From Acetobacteraceae bacterium (lineage in GTDB: Bacteria > Pseudomonadota > Alphaproteobacteria > Zavarziniales > Zavarziniaceae): a stretch of 13,214 nucleotides of DNA. The notes under the pieces were generated by a model. That model did no database searches, was not told the DNA's origin, and saw only the letters and a list, made by a program, of their open reading frames with translations. A program made the translations under genes and the position numbers. Where the stretch lies: assembly GCA_947379865.1 (NCBI GenBank), contig CANCOY010000100.1, forward strand, positions 1 to 13,214, in the 5' to 3' direction. Below are positions 1 through 6,670 of the stretch, piece by piece. Numbering within the stretch: the first letter of the stretch is position 1; the number at the start of each line of letters is the position of its first letter.

Positions 1-204
1 TGGCGCGCCCAGGAAGGCCCGATCGTCAACTGGTACGAAATCCCGTTCTGCTACAACGCAGCCGAGATGTACTACGACCTGCAGTCCGGTCGTTACCTGA
101 CGGTTTCCATGCGTAACGAAGAGCCGCAGATCAACTGGAACGCCGAGGATATTCAGCCCGAGCGTTACACGCCTGACGCCATCCGCCGCCTTGGCGTGCG
201 TTAA
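1..204 (+). CDS. DUF1329 family protein, C-terminal fragment
   Basis: This is an open frame from the window edge to TAA at 202-204, giving the last 67 residues of a protein that starts outside the window. The segment YYDLQSGRYL, then MRNEEP, and the ending YTPDAIRRLGVR match my memory of the C-terminus of DUF1329 proteins (pattern LYDLxSGRYLxxGxxNEE ... YTPxALRxxGxR). These are secreted or periplasmic proteins of about 450 residues in Proteobacteria. They are usually encoded beside a DUF1302 outer-membrane protein and often near RND-type transporters. Their biochemical role is not established; an envelope or lipid-related transport role is often inferred from context. A DUF1302 gene lies at 2001-3836, on the opposite strand and not adjacent. 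A strong terminator follows at 226-253. Family assignment is fairly sure; function is not. Confidence 0.8.
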   Translation, partial: WRAQEGPIVNWYEIPFCYNAAEMYYDLQSGRYLTVSMRNEEPQINWNAEDIQPERYTPDAIRRLGVR

Positions 205-225
205 GCGCCATACTTGATCAAGGAG

Positions 226-253
226 ACGGCCGCCCCAAAAGGGCGGCCGTTTT
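226..253 (+). terminator. Rho-independent terminator of the DUF1329 gene
   Basis: A perfect 10-bp stem (226-235 with 241-250, ACGGCCGCCC and its complement) encloses a 5-nt loop. The 3' arm runs directly into TTTT at 250-253. It lies 22 nt after the DUF1329 stop codon, in the right place to end that transcript. Confidence 0.9.
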
Positions 254-414
254 CATGACCGGAACGCACTATGTCTGACACCGAATTGCCGCTTGCATTA
301 CCTCTGCTCACGAACAAACATGCAGTTGTCAGCCGTATCCCCTGTCGCAGAAATGCAGCAAGGAGATCGGAGTACCCATTTTCTGTATCAACATCATCTG
401 TTTGGGAATCAAAA

Positions 415-984
415 ATGACTCATGCTTGCGAGACTGGCTCCTGCCATCATCTCTCCGACACGGCCACCGACCTCACCGTTGGTCGCCGCCAGTTCCTGAA
501 GCTGGCGACCCTGGGCGCCGGCGTTGCCCTGTTCATGAGTGCAGCACCCCGCTTCGCCATGGCCTCTGGCAAGGCCAAGGCCCTGATGCTCAGCTGCATG
601 GACTATCGTCTGGTTGATGACGCTGTGAAGTTCATGGCCGACCAGGGCCTGAACAACGAATATGACCACGTCGTCCTCGCTGGTGCGTCGCTGGGCGTCG
701 TAAGCGAGAAGTTCAAGGATTGGCACGATACCTTCTGGCAGCACCTTGACGTCGCCATCAAGCTGCACGGCATCGAGGAAGTGATCGTGATCGACCATCG
801 CGATTGTGGCGCCTACAAGCTGGCGCTGGGCGCAGAGGCTGTTGAGACGCCGGAAAAGGAAACGGCGGTTCACACCGCGACGATCGTCAACTTCGCCAAG
901 CAGGTTAAGGCAAAGCATGCCACCCTGGGGGTGAAGGCCTATATCATGGCGCTCGACGGTACGACGGAAGCTGTTGCCGTCTGA
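415..984 (+). CDS. Tat-exported beta-carbonic-anhydrase-like protein
   Basis: The predicted protein has 189 residues. A twin-arginine signal, GRRQFLK at residues 23-29, is followed by a hydrophobic stretch (30-49) ending in AMA, so the folded protein should be exported to the periplasm by Tat. The mature part carries CMDYR (61-65, the CxDxR zinc/Asp-Arg dyad) and HRDC (128-131, the HxxC zinc ligands) followed by GAY. Together these are the complete zinc-site signature of beta-class carbonic anhydrases (CO2/bicarbonate interconversion). The domain is short, about 137 residues against about 200 in classical enzymes, so it belongs to a divergent minimal branch and activity is inferred only. The frame is open back to an ATG at 271. 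I chose 415 because it puts the Tat motif at a normal depth and has GGGA about 9 nt upstream. The n-region contains an odd MTHACETGSCHH segment. It is bounded by terminators on both sides, so monocistronic. Confidence 0.82.
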   Translation: MTHACETGSCHHLSDTATDLTVGRRQFLKLATLGAGVALFMSAAPRFAMASGKAKALMLSCMDYRLVDDAVKFMADQGLNNEYDHVVLAGASLGVVSEKFKDWHDTFWQHLDVAIKLHGIEEVIVIDHRDCGAYKLALGAEAVETPEKETAVHTATIVNFAKQVKAKHATLGVKAYIMALDGTTEAVAV

Positions 985-1038
985 TCATGAGGGTGCCGGA
1001 TGGGATACCTCATGGTTCCCTTCCGTCCAGCCAGCATC

Positions 1039-1070
1039 GAAAAGGGGCACCCTCTGGGGTGCCCCTTTTC
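1039..1070. terminator. Bidirectional intrinsic terminator between convergent genes
   Basis: A perfect 14-bp stem (1039-1052 with 1057-1070) has a 4-nt loop. The outer arms are GAAAAGGGG and CCCCTTTTC, so each strand ends in a T-run after a GC-rich core. It lies 54 nt after the stop of the carbonic-anhydrase-like gene (+) and 26 nt after the stop of the minus-strand gene at 1096. It can therefore end transcription from both sides. Confidence 0.9.
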
Positions 1071-1095
1071 GTTTGCCGACCGAGAGCCCATTGCC

Positions 1096-1845
1096 TCAGG
1101 AGGCAGGCCCTGGCAGGTCAAGGACCCGGAAATCGAGGGCTGATCGGCTTATGCCATCTGCCGGCACGGGTATTCGGATGCTGTGCCTCTGGCCATCACC
1201 CAGAATGGCTGCAAGGGCGTAGATCGACAGCGCTTCCGAGGGCAGGTCGCCATAGTCCCTGACCGTGTCGGGGAGAGCGTCGGCGTTGCGCCACTGCGAG
1301 GGCCGCAAGGCGAGGCGCCCTTCCAGATCATCCAGACAGGCATCGGCATGCCAGGCTGCCCCCGCCGTCATCTGGTCCGTAGGCAGATCCATAAGCAATT
1401 CCCAAGGGGCTGCGGAAAGTCCGGGACCATGGACAGGGTCCAGCACCTCAACCACCAGAGAGACCGCAATCCTCTGTGTCTCGGCCTCACGCGCGACCAG
1501 ATAGCCAAGGGTGATGGCATGCGCCGCTCCGGCCGCAGGCGGTGCCAGGGGCTGCCCCCTTGCGGCGAGAATGGTCTCGCGCACCCTCTCCTTCTCCTCG
1601 GCGGGCACCTCTATCCAGATCAGGCCATCAGGCAGCGTAGCGCGGCACAGGGCGGCATGGAGAACACAGGGGTCACCCTGCGCAAGCGCCTCAAGCGCCG
1701 CGGTCAACCGGACAGTCGCGGCGAGCGGGAGTGCCCTGCCTATCGGCGCAGCCAGAGCGGCAATCGGCAGCATTATCGGTTGGGGTTGCCCGTGCGCGTG
1801 GGCCGGAGATGCGCTTGCGTAGCCCTTTAAGCGGTCTGCAAGCAT
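1096..1845 (-). CDS. Hypothetical protein of 249 residues
   Basis: I do not recognise this family. The protein has no clear signal peptide and no obvious transmembrane helix, although residues 25-50 are Ala/Leu-rich. It looks soluble, with an acidic middle and C-terminal half. Visible segments include PWELLMDLP followed by an Asp/Glu-rich stretch, and RPSQWRNADALP near the C-terminus. The ATG at 1845 has only a weak ribosome-binding site; the next in-frame ATG (1773) is no better. An AT-rich stretch at about 1870-1900 upstream could hold the promoter. The minus frame is preferred over the overlapping 215-residue plus frame (1183-1830) because the latter is rich in Arg, Gly and Gln and looks like an antisense shadow. 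The gene is isolated: it converges on the carbonic-anhydrase-like gene, and the terminator of the DUF1302 gene lies upstream. No function is proposed. Confidence 0.7.
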   Translation of the reverse strand: MLADRLKGYASASPAHAHGQPQPIMLPIAALAAPIGRALPLAATVRLTAALEALAQGDPCVLHAALCRATLPDGLIWIEVPAEEKERVRETILAARGQPLAPPAAGAAHAITLGYLVAREAETQRIAVSLVVEVLDPVHGPGLSAAPWELLMDLPTDQMTAGAAWHADACLDDLEGRLALRPSQWRNADALPDTVRDYGDLPSEALSIYALAAILGDGQRHSIRIPVPADGISRSALDFRVLDLPGPAS

Positions 1846-1939
1846 GTTCTATGGCCACATAATCGGTATCGAGGAACGTATACTAGGATATTTTTTCACA
1901 GATAGGAAGGCGCTCTGTCCTCAATCAGGTTGCGCACGG

Positions 1940-1969
1940 AAAAGGGCGACCATCCGGAGATGGCCGCCC
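1940..1969 (-). terminator. Intrinsic terminator of the DUF1302 gene
   Basis: Arms 1944-1954 and 1959-1969 enclose a 4-nt loop. Read on the minus strand they form an 11-bp stem with one internal G-U pair (GGGCGGCCATC / GATGGTCGCCC), followed by TTTTCC at 1943-1938. On the plus strand the same position would be an A-C mismatch, so the element is built for minus-strand transcription. It lies 31 nt beyond the DUF1302 stop codon. Confidence 0.8.
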
Positions 1970-2000
1970 AAGTCAGTCGTCTGACCTGATAAATCAGAGA

Positions 2001-3836
2001 TCAGAACGTGTAGTTCACCGTCAGACCGACGAAATCCTTGTCGGCATTGGTGTTGCGGTAACCACCGCCCCACTGCTTGGCAAAGTTCAGCGTCGCCGAC
2101 AGGTTCTGCTGATACTCGGCCTTCAGAGACAGGTTGGTCGCCTTGAAGCCAGACTGCGGACCGGCTGCGATGGGCGAATTGCCCTGGATCGTCATGCCAT
2201 AGTAAAGGCCCGGCGTCAGGTTGATCGGGGTGCCAAAGGCGCCCGGATAGCTGACCAGCAGGAGGATGTTCTCATAGCTGGAGACCTTGGTCGGCGACGG
2301 CACGCCACAGGTTGTCGCGCCGAGGCCAAACGAGGCCGCTGCACCACAGCTGTTGGTGATGGCCGGTGACAGGTTGAGCGTGCCGGCATCAGGCAGATTG
2401 GTGATGTAGTTGATGCTGGTTTCCGAGATGGCCGTGATGCTCTCTGCGCCGATGCCCGAAACAAAGGGCATGCCGGCAAAGAAGATCTTGGTCAGACGGA
2501 AATTGGTGCTGACCTGGTCCAGGGGGATCGAGCCATTGATATGGCCGTTGGTGTCCTGAAGCGAGGCAGACGGATCGATCTGATTGCCGCAAAGGCCCGG
2601 AACATAATCACCGGTGCCGTTCTGGCAGAGGAACTGCAGATACGGTGTGGTGCCGTAGATGCTGCCAGGGACGTCCATCTTGTAGGAAAATTCGCCATTC
2701 ACCGCGATGCCGGGTTCATCCAGCGTCGTGTTGTATGACAGGGCGACCATCTTGATACCGCGCGAATACTCGGTCTGGCTGTTGCCAGTGGAGTAGAACG
2801 AGGAAGCGAGATCGGCAGGCGACGAGAGCTGCCCGGTTGCATTGTAGCTGAGGGTCGGGAAGCGGCTGGTGTAGCGCACGAAGTAGAGACCGAACTCGGT
2901 GTTGTTCAGGGCTTCCGAGTACCAGTTCAGCTTCACGCCGTAGTTGCCGGAATCGCCCGGGTCCCTGTTGGCTGCCTGCCGCACGCAGGGCAGAGCCTGG
3001 TTGGACGAGCCACAGTCGGCACCGTTGGATACGCCGCCGATGCCGTCGTTGGACTCTTCGATGACGTCAGCGCCGCCGAAGTAGGTGCCCGTGGGCGACA
3101 GACGCAGCTTCTTGAACTCCCACTGGTAGAAGCCCTCGACCGCCAGACCTTCGACGATTTCGTAAGACAACCAGGCCATGGGAACGGGGATCAGACCGTC
3201 GCGCAGCTCGGCGCCCGGAACTGCGAACTTCTGCAGGTCGAGCGGGTTGATGATGGAGATGGCGTTCTGCGTGAACAGGGCTTCACCCCAGTTCAGGGTC
3301 TGCTGGCCAACGCGGACGTTCAGCGGCTGGGTGCCGATGTCGAACGAACCACGGATGAACAGATCCTGCACTTCGGCGCCACTGGCGGCCTTACGCTGGG
3401 CGGCGGTGCTGATGCGACCATAGGTCGGTGAGGCCGTGTCGCCGAACTTGGCGAGATTATTGTTGTCGTAGATGTAGTCGTAGAAGGCGGTGCCACGACC
3501 ATAGACGCCGAGGTTGCGCCAGGCGACGTTCAACTCGGTGGTGATCTTCACCGGAGCGCCGACGATGTCGCCCTGGTTGAAATGCTTGTTGTTGTCTTCG
3601 GCGTTATGCGTCATCCCGATGCTGGTTGAGCCGCCGTTTGCCGAACCGAGGTAGCGCGGGTCACGCGAGGCGACGCGCATCTGGATACCGGCCGACACCG
3701 TGTTGATCAGGCTGCCCTTGAACTCGCCATATTCGAAATCAATGGCCTTGGCTGGTGAAGCCAACCCGCTGGTGAATGCCAGCGTGGCCGCCACGAGCGC
3801 GAGCTTGGTCGCGCCGTATGCGTTGCGTTTTTGCAT
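2001..3836 (-). CDS. DUF1302 family outer-membrane beta-barrel protein
   Basis: The predicted protein has 611 residues. The ATG at 3836 is preferred over the upstream in-frame ATG at 3902. It is preceded at 7 nt by a very strong AGGGGGGA site and begins a clean signal peptide: MQKR, a hydrophobic core at residues 12-26, and cleavage after AKA (29-31). The mature N-terminus (FEYGEFKGSLINTVSAG) and the alternating aromatic/polar segments fit DUF1302 proteins. The protein ends in NYTF with a terminal phenylalanine, the usual outer-membrane insertion signal. DUF1302 members are predicted large barrels, commonly paired with DUF1329 proteins and linked in several bacteria to uptake or export of hydrophobic compounds; the true substrate is unknown. 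The monooxygenase and GST nearby would fit a hydrophobic-substrate theme, but that is inference. The gene has its own terminator, and an inverted repeat lies upstream at 3961-3990. Confidence 0.85.
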   Translation of the reverse strand: MQKRNAYGATKLALVAATLAFTSGLASPAKAIDFEYGEFKGSLINTVSAGIQMRVASRDPRYLGSANGGSTSIGMTHNAEDNNKHFNQGDIVGAPVKITTELNVAWRNLGVYGRGTAFYDYIYDNNNLAKFGDTASPTYGRISTAAQRKAASGAEVQDLFIRGSFDIGTQPLNVRVGQQTLNWGEALFTQNAISIINPLDLQKFAVPGAELRDGLIPVPMAWLSYEIVEGLAVEGFYQWEFKKLRLSPTGTYFGGADVIEESNDGIGGVSNGADCGSSNQALPCVRQAANRDPGDSGNYGVKLNWYSEALNNTEFGLYFVRYTSRFPTLSYNATGQLSSPADLASSFYSTGNSQTEYSRGIKMVALSYNTTLDEPGIAVNGEFSYKMDVPGSIYGTTPYLQFLCQNGTGDYVPGLCGNQIDPSASLQDTNGHINGSIPLDQVSTNFRLTKIFFAGMPFVSGIGAESITAISETSINYITNLPDAGTLNLSPAITNSCGAAASFGLGATTCGVPSPTKVSSYENILLLVSYPGAFGTPINLTPGLYYGMTIQGNSPIAAGPQSGFKATNLSLKAEYQQNLSATLNFAKQWGGGYRNTNADKDFVGLTVNYTF

Positions 3837-4092
3837 TAAATCCCCCCTGCACTTCAGTGCGCTTGGTGAGTGTCGACCACAGATCCCGCGAACCGATTTC
3901 ACATGGAAATCCGTCCGGGTACGTTTCGACCGCAGGAGTACCAGACAGCGTCAACATTACATCGTCAAGATAGAGTCATCTTGTGACGATTTGTCAGTCT
4001 ACGGCGTTGTTCAAACGACACAGTTCAGTCCATTCAGGACAAAGAAATCCAAAATGGCTGGAATATGCAAAGGTGAACGCGCGGGAGATTGG
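3837..4092 (-). promoter_or_regulatory. Leader/promoter region of the DUF1302 gene
   Basis: This 256-bp non-coding stretch sits upstream of the DUF1302 start and downstream of the prodomain-like gene. It is less GC-rich than the coding DNA, especially at 3950-4060. It holds the strong ribosome-binding site (AGGGGGGA, about 3842-3849), a short GCACT-GA-AGTGC palindrome just before it (about 3849-3860), and the inverted repeat described separately. I see TTGACG-like hexamers on the minus strand at about 3950-3970 but no convincing -10 partner, so no promoter is assigned. Confidence 0.45.
3961..3990 (-). promoter_or_regulatory. Imperfect inverted repeat, possible operator
   Basis: On the plus strand ATCGTCAAGAT (3961-3971) faces ATCTTGTGACGAT (3978-3990). 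The arms are complementary apart from a 2-nt insertion in one, with a 6-nt centre. The site is 125-154 bp upstream of the DUF1302 start. It is not followed by a T-run and is remote from the upstream stop codon, so a regulator-binding site is more likely than a terminator. No cognate regulator is encoded in the window. Confidence 0.4.
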
Positions 4093-4620
4093 TCAGGGGC
4101 TTGCGGCGGCGGCCGGGGTAACCCTGATGACAGCCGCCGGACAATCAAGCGGACGCGCGGATGAGGCCTCGCCGGGCGCGCGCCGGCCTGCCCCCATAAT
4201 GCGGACGTCGAGAAGCCGGAGGCGTGGCGCGATCTGATATGATCCGGGAACGGACAGGTCGTAGACGGCCGAAAGGTCCACTTCCCCGGTCACGGTGCCG
4301 CCAGCGACCAGGACAAACCAGTCCTCAGCTTGCGGACGACTGCGCTTGACCATGCGGCCACCATAGCCGAGCGCTACCCCATCGCGGCTGACCGCCACAA
4401 AGGGGGCGGCCCACCTGCCTTCCCAGGGCGTGTTCCAGCGCAACACCTCCACCGACTGTGTGCCGCCGTTGTGCATCCCGATGCGCAGATGCACGGCTTC
4501 TCCGGCCGGCAGTTCGGCTGGCGCCGCAAGCGAGCAACTCAGTTCAGGAATGGCCGCTTCATCCGCCTCGCCCGGCGCGGCAGCGAGGAGCAGGACAACC
4601 AGGCAGAGCCCGCGCAGCAT
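4093..4620 (-). CDS. Secreted stand-alone M35-prodomain-like protein
   Basis: With the ATG at 4620 the protein has 175 residues. This start gives a proper signal peptide (MLRG, a Leu/Val/Ala core at residues 5-15, cleavage near GEA at 17-19) and lies 19 nt after the protease stop; the ATG at 4689 would overlap the protease and bury the signal. Residues about 28-130 are homologous to the N-terminal domain of the protease next door: APFVAVSRDGVALGYGGRMVKRSRP (71-96 region) against APYFTITAADG...GPLVKRTRP, then VDLSAVYDLSVPGSYQI against VELTAFYEIGNGLYTI. This beta-sandwich pattern is the pro-region of M35 (deuterolysin-type) proteases. There is no HExxH and no catalytic domain. Residues 131-175 form a different Ala/Pro-rich tail, and Cys29 and Cys160 could form a disulfide. 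It is probably co-transcribed with the protease. A role as trans-acting chaperone or inhibitor is inference. Confidence 0.75.
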   Translation of the reverse strand: MLRGLCLVVLLLAAAPGEADEAAIPELSCSLAAPAELPAGEAVHLRIGMHNGGTQSVEVLRWNTPWEGRWAAPFVAVSRDGVALGYGGRMVKRSRPQAEDWFVLVAGGTVTGEVDLSAVYDLSVPGSYQIAPRLRLLDVRIMGAGRRAPGEASSARPLDCPAAVIRVTPAAAASP

Positions 4621-4639
4621 GGCCGCCGGCCCTGGCAGT

Positions 4640-5698
4640 TCACTGCACAGCCGGGTTATTTTCCGCGAAATACTCGTGGTTATCGGCATTATCCAGGGCT
4701 TGTGTGGGGTTCGACGCGGCCAGGCTCAGTGAGTCTGTCTGGCCATAGACATAGTCATCGGTCCCGGCGATCACTGTAAAGTGGCTGAACTCGTGGATCA
4801 GGGTGCCCGCCTTGGAATCCGTACCCGTGGTTGGCGCCGACCAGAACGCGCCACACAGATAGACCTTGTAGGGACTGTCCGGGTAAACATAAGCGTAGGT
4901 GTCGCTTTCCTTGCACGAACAATCCATCACCAGGGATTTGCTCAAAAGGGTATTGTAGATGTTTGTGAAGTGGGTTCGCCCCGTTGAAATGCGAGCCGTG
5001 GTGGCGGTGCCAAACCACTTGGTATAACGCGTGGTGGCGGTATTGGTCTTGCCGGTAAAGTAATTCTTGCCCGCCAGCGCATAGGCCTTGGCCCCTGAAA
5101 TAGCGCTGGCAATGGTGGTCTTTTTGGTGGCCGAGCAGTTTCCGGTATAGCTGATCCCCTGGGTGGTGATGGACGTCTTGGGGGCCGCAGTCTCAGGTAC
5201 CGCAGCCACAAGCGTGCGCCCCTCGGTCCTGAGGGTGATGGGGGCGACGGCGCGCAGACCGGCAATCCCGTTAACGGGCGGCAGTTCCGTGTACTGGATC
5301 GTGTAAAGCCCGTTGCCGATTTCGTAGAAGGCCGTCAATTCCACCGGGAAGCTGAGGCTGGCACCGGGCGCCAGCGTAAGGAAATCCGACGCCGCCGGCC
5401 GCGTGCGCTTCACCAAGGGGCCGGTATAGGCGACCCGCGAGCCGTCGGCCGCCGTGATGGTGAAGTAGGGAGCGGAAAATCCGTTCACGGGCAGTTGATG
5501 GCGGGCAACCTTCACTGCGTGAAGATTCGGGTTGGTCACCGTCACCTGCACGATGACGTCGCTGTCGCCAGAGAAAAGCCCCTTGCCGGCGCTAACCTGA
5601 ACCGTAACGCGGTCGCCCGCCTCACCGGACCAGGCGACGCTGGAGAGACCCGACGCGAGGACCAACGTTGCCAGAACAAGGCGGAAAAAACGCGTCAT
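4640..5698 (-). CDS. M35 peptidyl-Lys metalloendopeptidase, secreted preproprotein
   Basis: The protein has 352 residues: signal peptide (about 1-24, ending VAWS), beta-sandwich prodomain (about 28-160), linker (about 160-182), catalytic domain (183-352). HEFSH at 302-306 and GTDDYVYG at 312-319 form the aspzincin signature: His302, His306 and Asp315 as zinc ligands, Glu303 as catalytic base, Tyr318 stabilising. ADNHE at 338-342 places Asp339 and Glu342 where the fungal Grifola Lys-N enzyme has Asp154 and Glu157, its lysine-selecting S1' residues. The segments YLCGAFW.APTTGTDS and NADNHEYF.ENNPA are nearly identical to the fungal enzyme as I recall it. The predicted activity is therefore extracellular cleavage on the N-terminal side of lysine after removal of the prodomain. 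The ATG at 5698 has a weak GGAAG site upstream. The prodomain-like gene follows 19 nt after the stop. Confidence 0.9.
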   Translation of the reverse strand: MTRFFRLVLATLVLASGLSSVAWSGEAGDRVTVQVSAGKGLFSGDSDVIVQVTVTNPNLHAVKVARHQLPVNGFSAPYFTITAADGSRVAYTGPLVKRTRPAASDFLTLAPGASLSFPVELTAFYEIGNGLYTIQYTELPPVNGIAGLRAVAPITLRTEGRTLVAAVPETAAPKTSITTQGISYTGNCSATKKTTIASAISGAKAYALAGKNYFTGKTNTATTRYTKWFGTATTARISTGRTHFTNIYNTLLSKSLVMDCSCKESDTYAYVYPDSPYKVYLCGAFWSAPTTGTDSKAGTLIHEFSHFTVIAGTDDYVYGQTDSLSLAASNPTQALDNADNHEYFAENNPAVQ

Positions 5699-5750
5699 GG
5701 GGAGGTTCTTCCAACAGCCGCAGGCACCGACACGGCGTAAATCAACAAAG

Positions 5751-5756
5751 ATTATA
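5751..5756 (-). promoter_or_regulatory. Candidate -10 box of the protease operon
   Basis: A perfect TATAAT occurs on the minus strand, inside the palindrome GATTATAATC, 53-58 nt upstream of the protease start. It lies in an AT-rich stretch (about 5738-5775) that contrasts with its GC-rich surroundings. No good -35 hexamer lies at 16-18 nt spacing, so the promoter would be weak or activator-dependent. The gap between the GST stop and the protease start is 108 bp, enough for a separate promoter. Confidence 0.45.
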
Positions 5757-5806
5757 ATCTGTCTACGGCAAAACTATCCGAGCTTCCAGAACAAACCGCA
5801 GCGGCA

Positions 5807-6604
5807 TCAGCCCTCGACAGGGCGCCGTTTGGCCAGATAGGGGCCAAGTTCTGGCGCAAAGGCGGGGTGCGCAACCAGGCGATCGAAGTGTGCGAAGGCG
5901 CCGGGATGGGCACGCCGCGCAGCCCCGATCAGCGGCGGCAGGGCCGCATCGCCCCTGTCGGGCGCGGTTCCCTCGTTGTGCAGCAGCGCCAGTTCACAGA
6001 CAAAGCAGATATCGGCAAGCGAAATTCCCTCACCCACCAGGGCTGCCCGGCCATCTTTGAGCGCCTGTTCCATGCCGCTAAGCCAGATGCCAAGCGCATC
6101 CGCCGCGCGGGCATGGGTTGCCGCATCGAGAGACCCATCCCAGCGCGCCAGCAGATAGAGTTGGGCATCGCGCGCAAAGACCAGGCTGACGTCCAGAAAA
6201 CCATCAATGCGCGAGGCCTCGAACGGGCCATGTCCATAGAGGGGATAGCGCTCTGCCCCCAGGCGCGCGACGGCCCGCATGATGCTGTTGGATTCAAAAA
6301 TGCCGATGCTGCCATCTGCGTTGAAGGCCGCAGGCACGGTGCCAAAGGGGTTGGCCGCAAGGAAGGCGTCGGTCTTGTAAAGCGGCTGCCCCTTGAAGCC
6401 GACGCGGCCCACGCGCTTGGCTGCGGCAAGGGTGGCGGCATCAACCGTGCTGGCCGGGCGGGCATCAAAATCCCAGAGCCATTTCGCCAGTTCCTGCGGC
6501 GCGTCGCCCCGCACCTCGACCTCAACCCCGCACAGGCGGCCAGCAATGGTCGCCTTCCAGACACGTGGATTGGGCAGATAAGAGAAGATGCGGATCTGCG
6601 ACAT
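5807..6604 (-). CDS. Glutathione S-transferase family protein
   Basis: With the ATG at 6604 (GGAG about 12 nt upstream) the protein has 265 residues and starts MSQIRIFSYLPNPRVWKATIAGRL, a thioredoxin-fold beta-1/alpha-1. The frame is open to 6751, but that extension is Arg/Gly/Pro-rich and overlaps the leader. NPFGTVPA at 85-92 carries the cis-proline (Pro91), and FESNSI at 103-108 carries the Glu-Ser pair that contacts the gamma-glutamyl group of glutathione. An all-alpha C-terminal domain follows (about 125-255), with SLADICFV matching the conserved helix-6 N-cap region. The Glu-Ser pair sits about 35-40 residues later than in typical GSTs, implying an insertion at about residues 35-75. The catalytic Ser/Tyr/Cys is not certain; Ser8 and Tyr9 are candidates. 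It is 112 bp downstream of the monooxygenase gene on the same strand, possibly co-transcribed. Confidence 0.83.
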   Translation of the reverse strand: MSQIRIFSYLPNPRVWKATIAGRLCGVEVEVRGDAPQELAKWLWDFDARPASTVDAATLAAAKRVGRVGFKGQPLYKTDAFLAANPFGTVPAAFNADGSIGIFESNSIMRAVARLGAERYPLYGHGPFEASRIDGFLDVSLVFARDAQLYLLARWDGSLDAATHARAADALGIWLSGMEQALKDGRAALVGEGISLADICFVCELALLHNEGTAPDRGDAALPPLIGAARRAHPGAFAHFDRLVAHPAFAPELGPYLAKRRPVEG

Positions 6605-6670
6605 GTGGAGCGCTCCGATGGACCGCCCCCATTTTCCCCCGGCGGGGAACTTTGGCAAGCCAGAGTGGCC

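Noticed and set aside
1183..1830. 215-codon plus-strand alternative to the 249-residue hypothetical gene
   Set aside because: Arg/Gln/Gly-rich, and the terminator layout fits the minus-strand gene better.
3837..3902. Upstream ATG at 3902 for the DUF1302 gene
   Set aside because: It would add 22 residues before a clear signal peptide and ignore the very strong ribosome-binding site in front of 3836.
4621..4689. Upstream ATG at 4689 for the prodomain-like gene
   Set aside because: It would overlap the protease coding region and place 23 mostly polar residues before the signal peptide.
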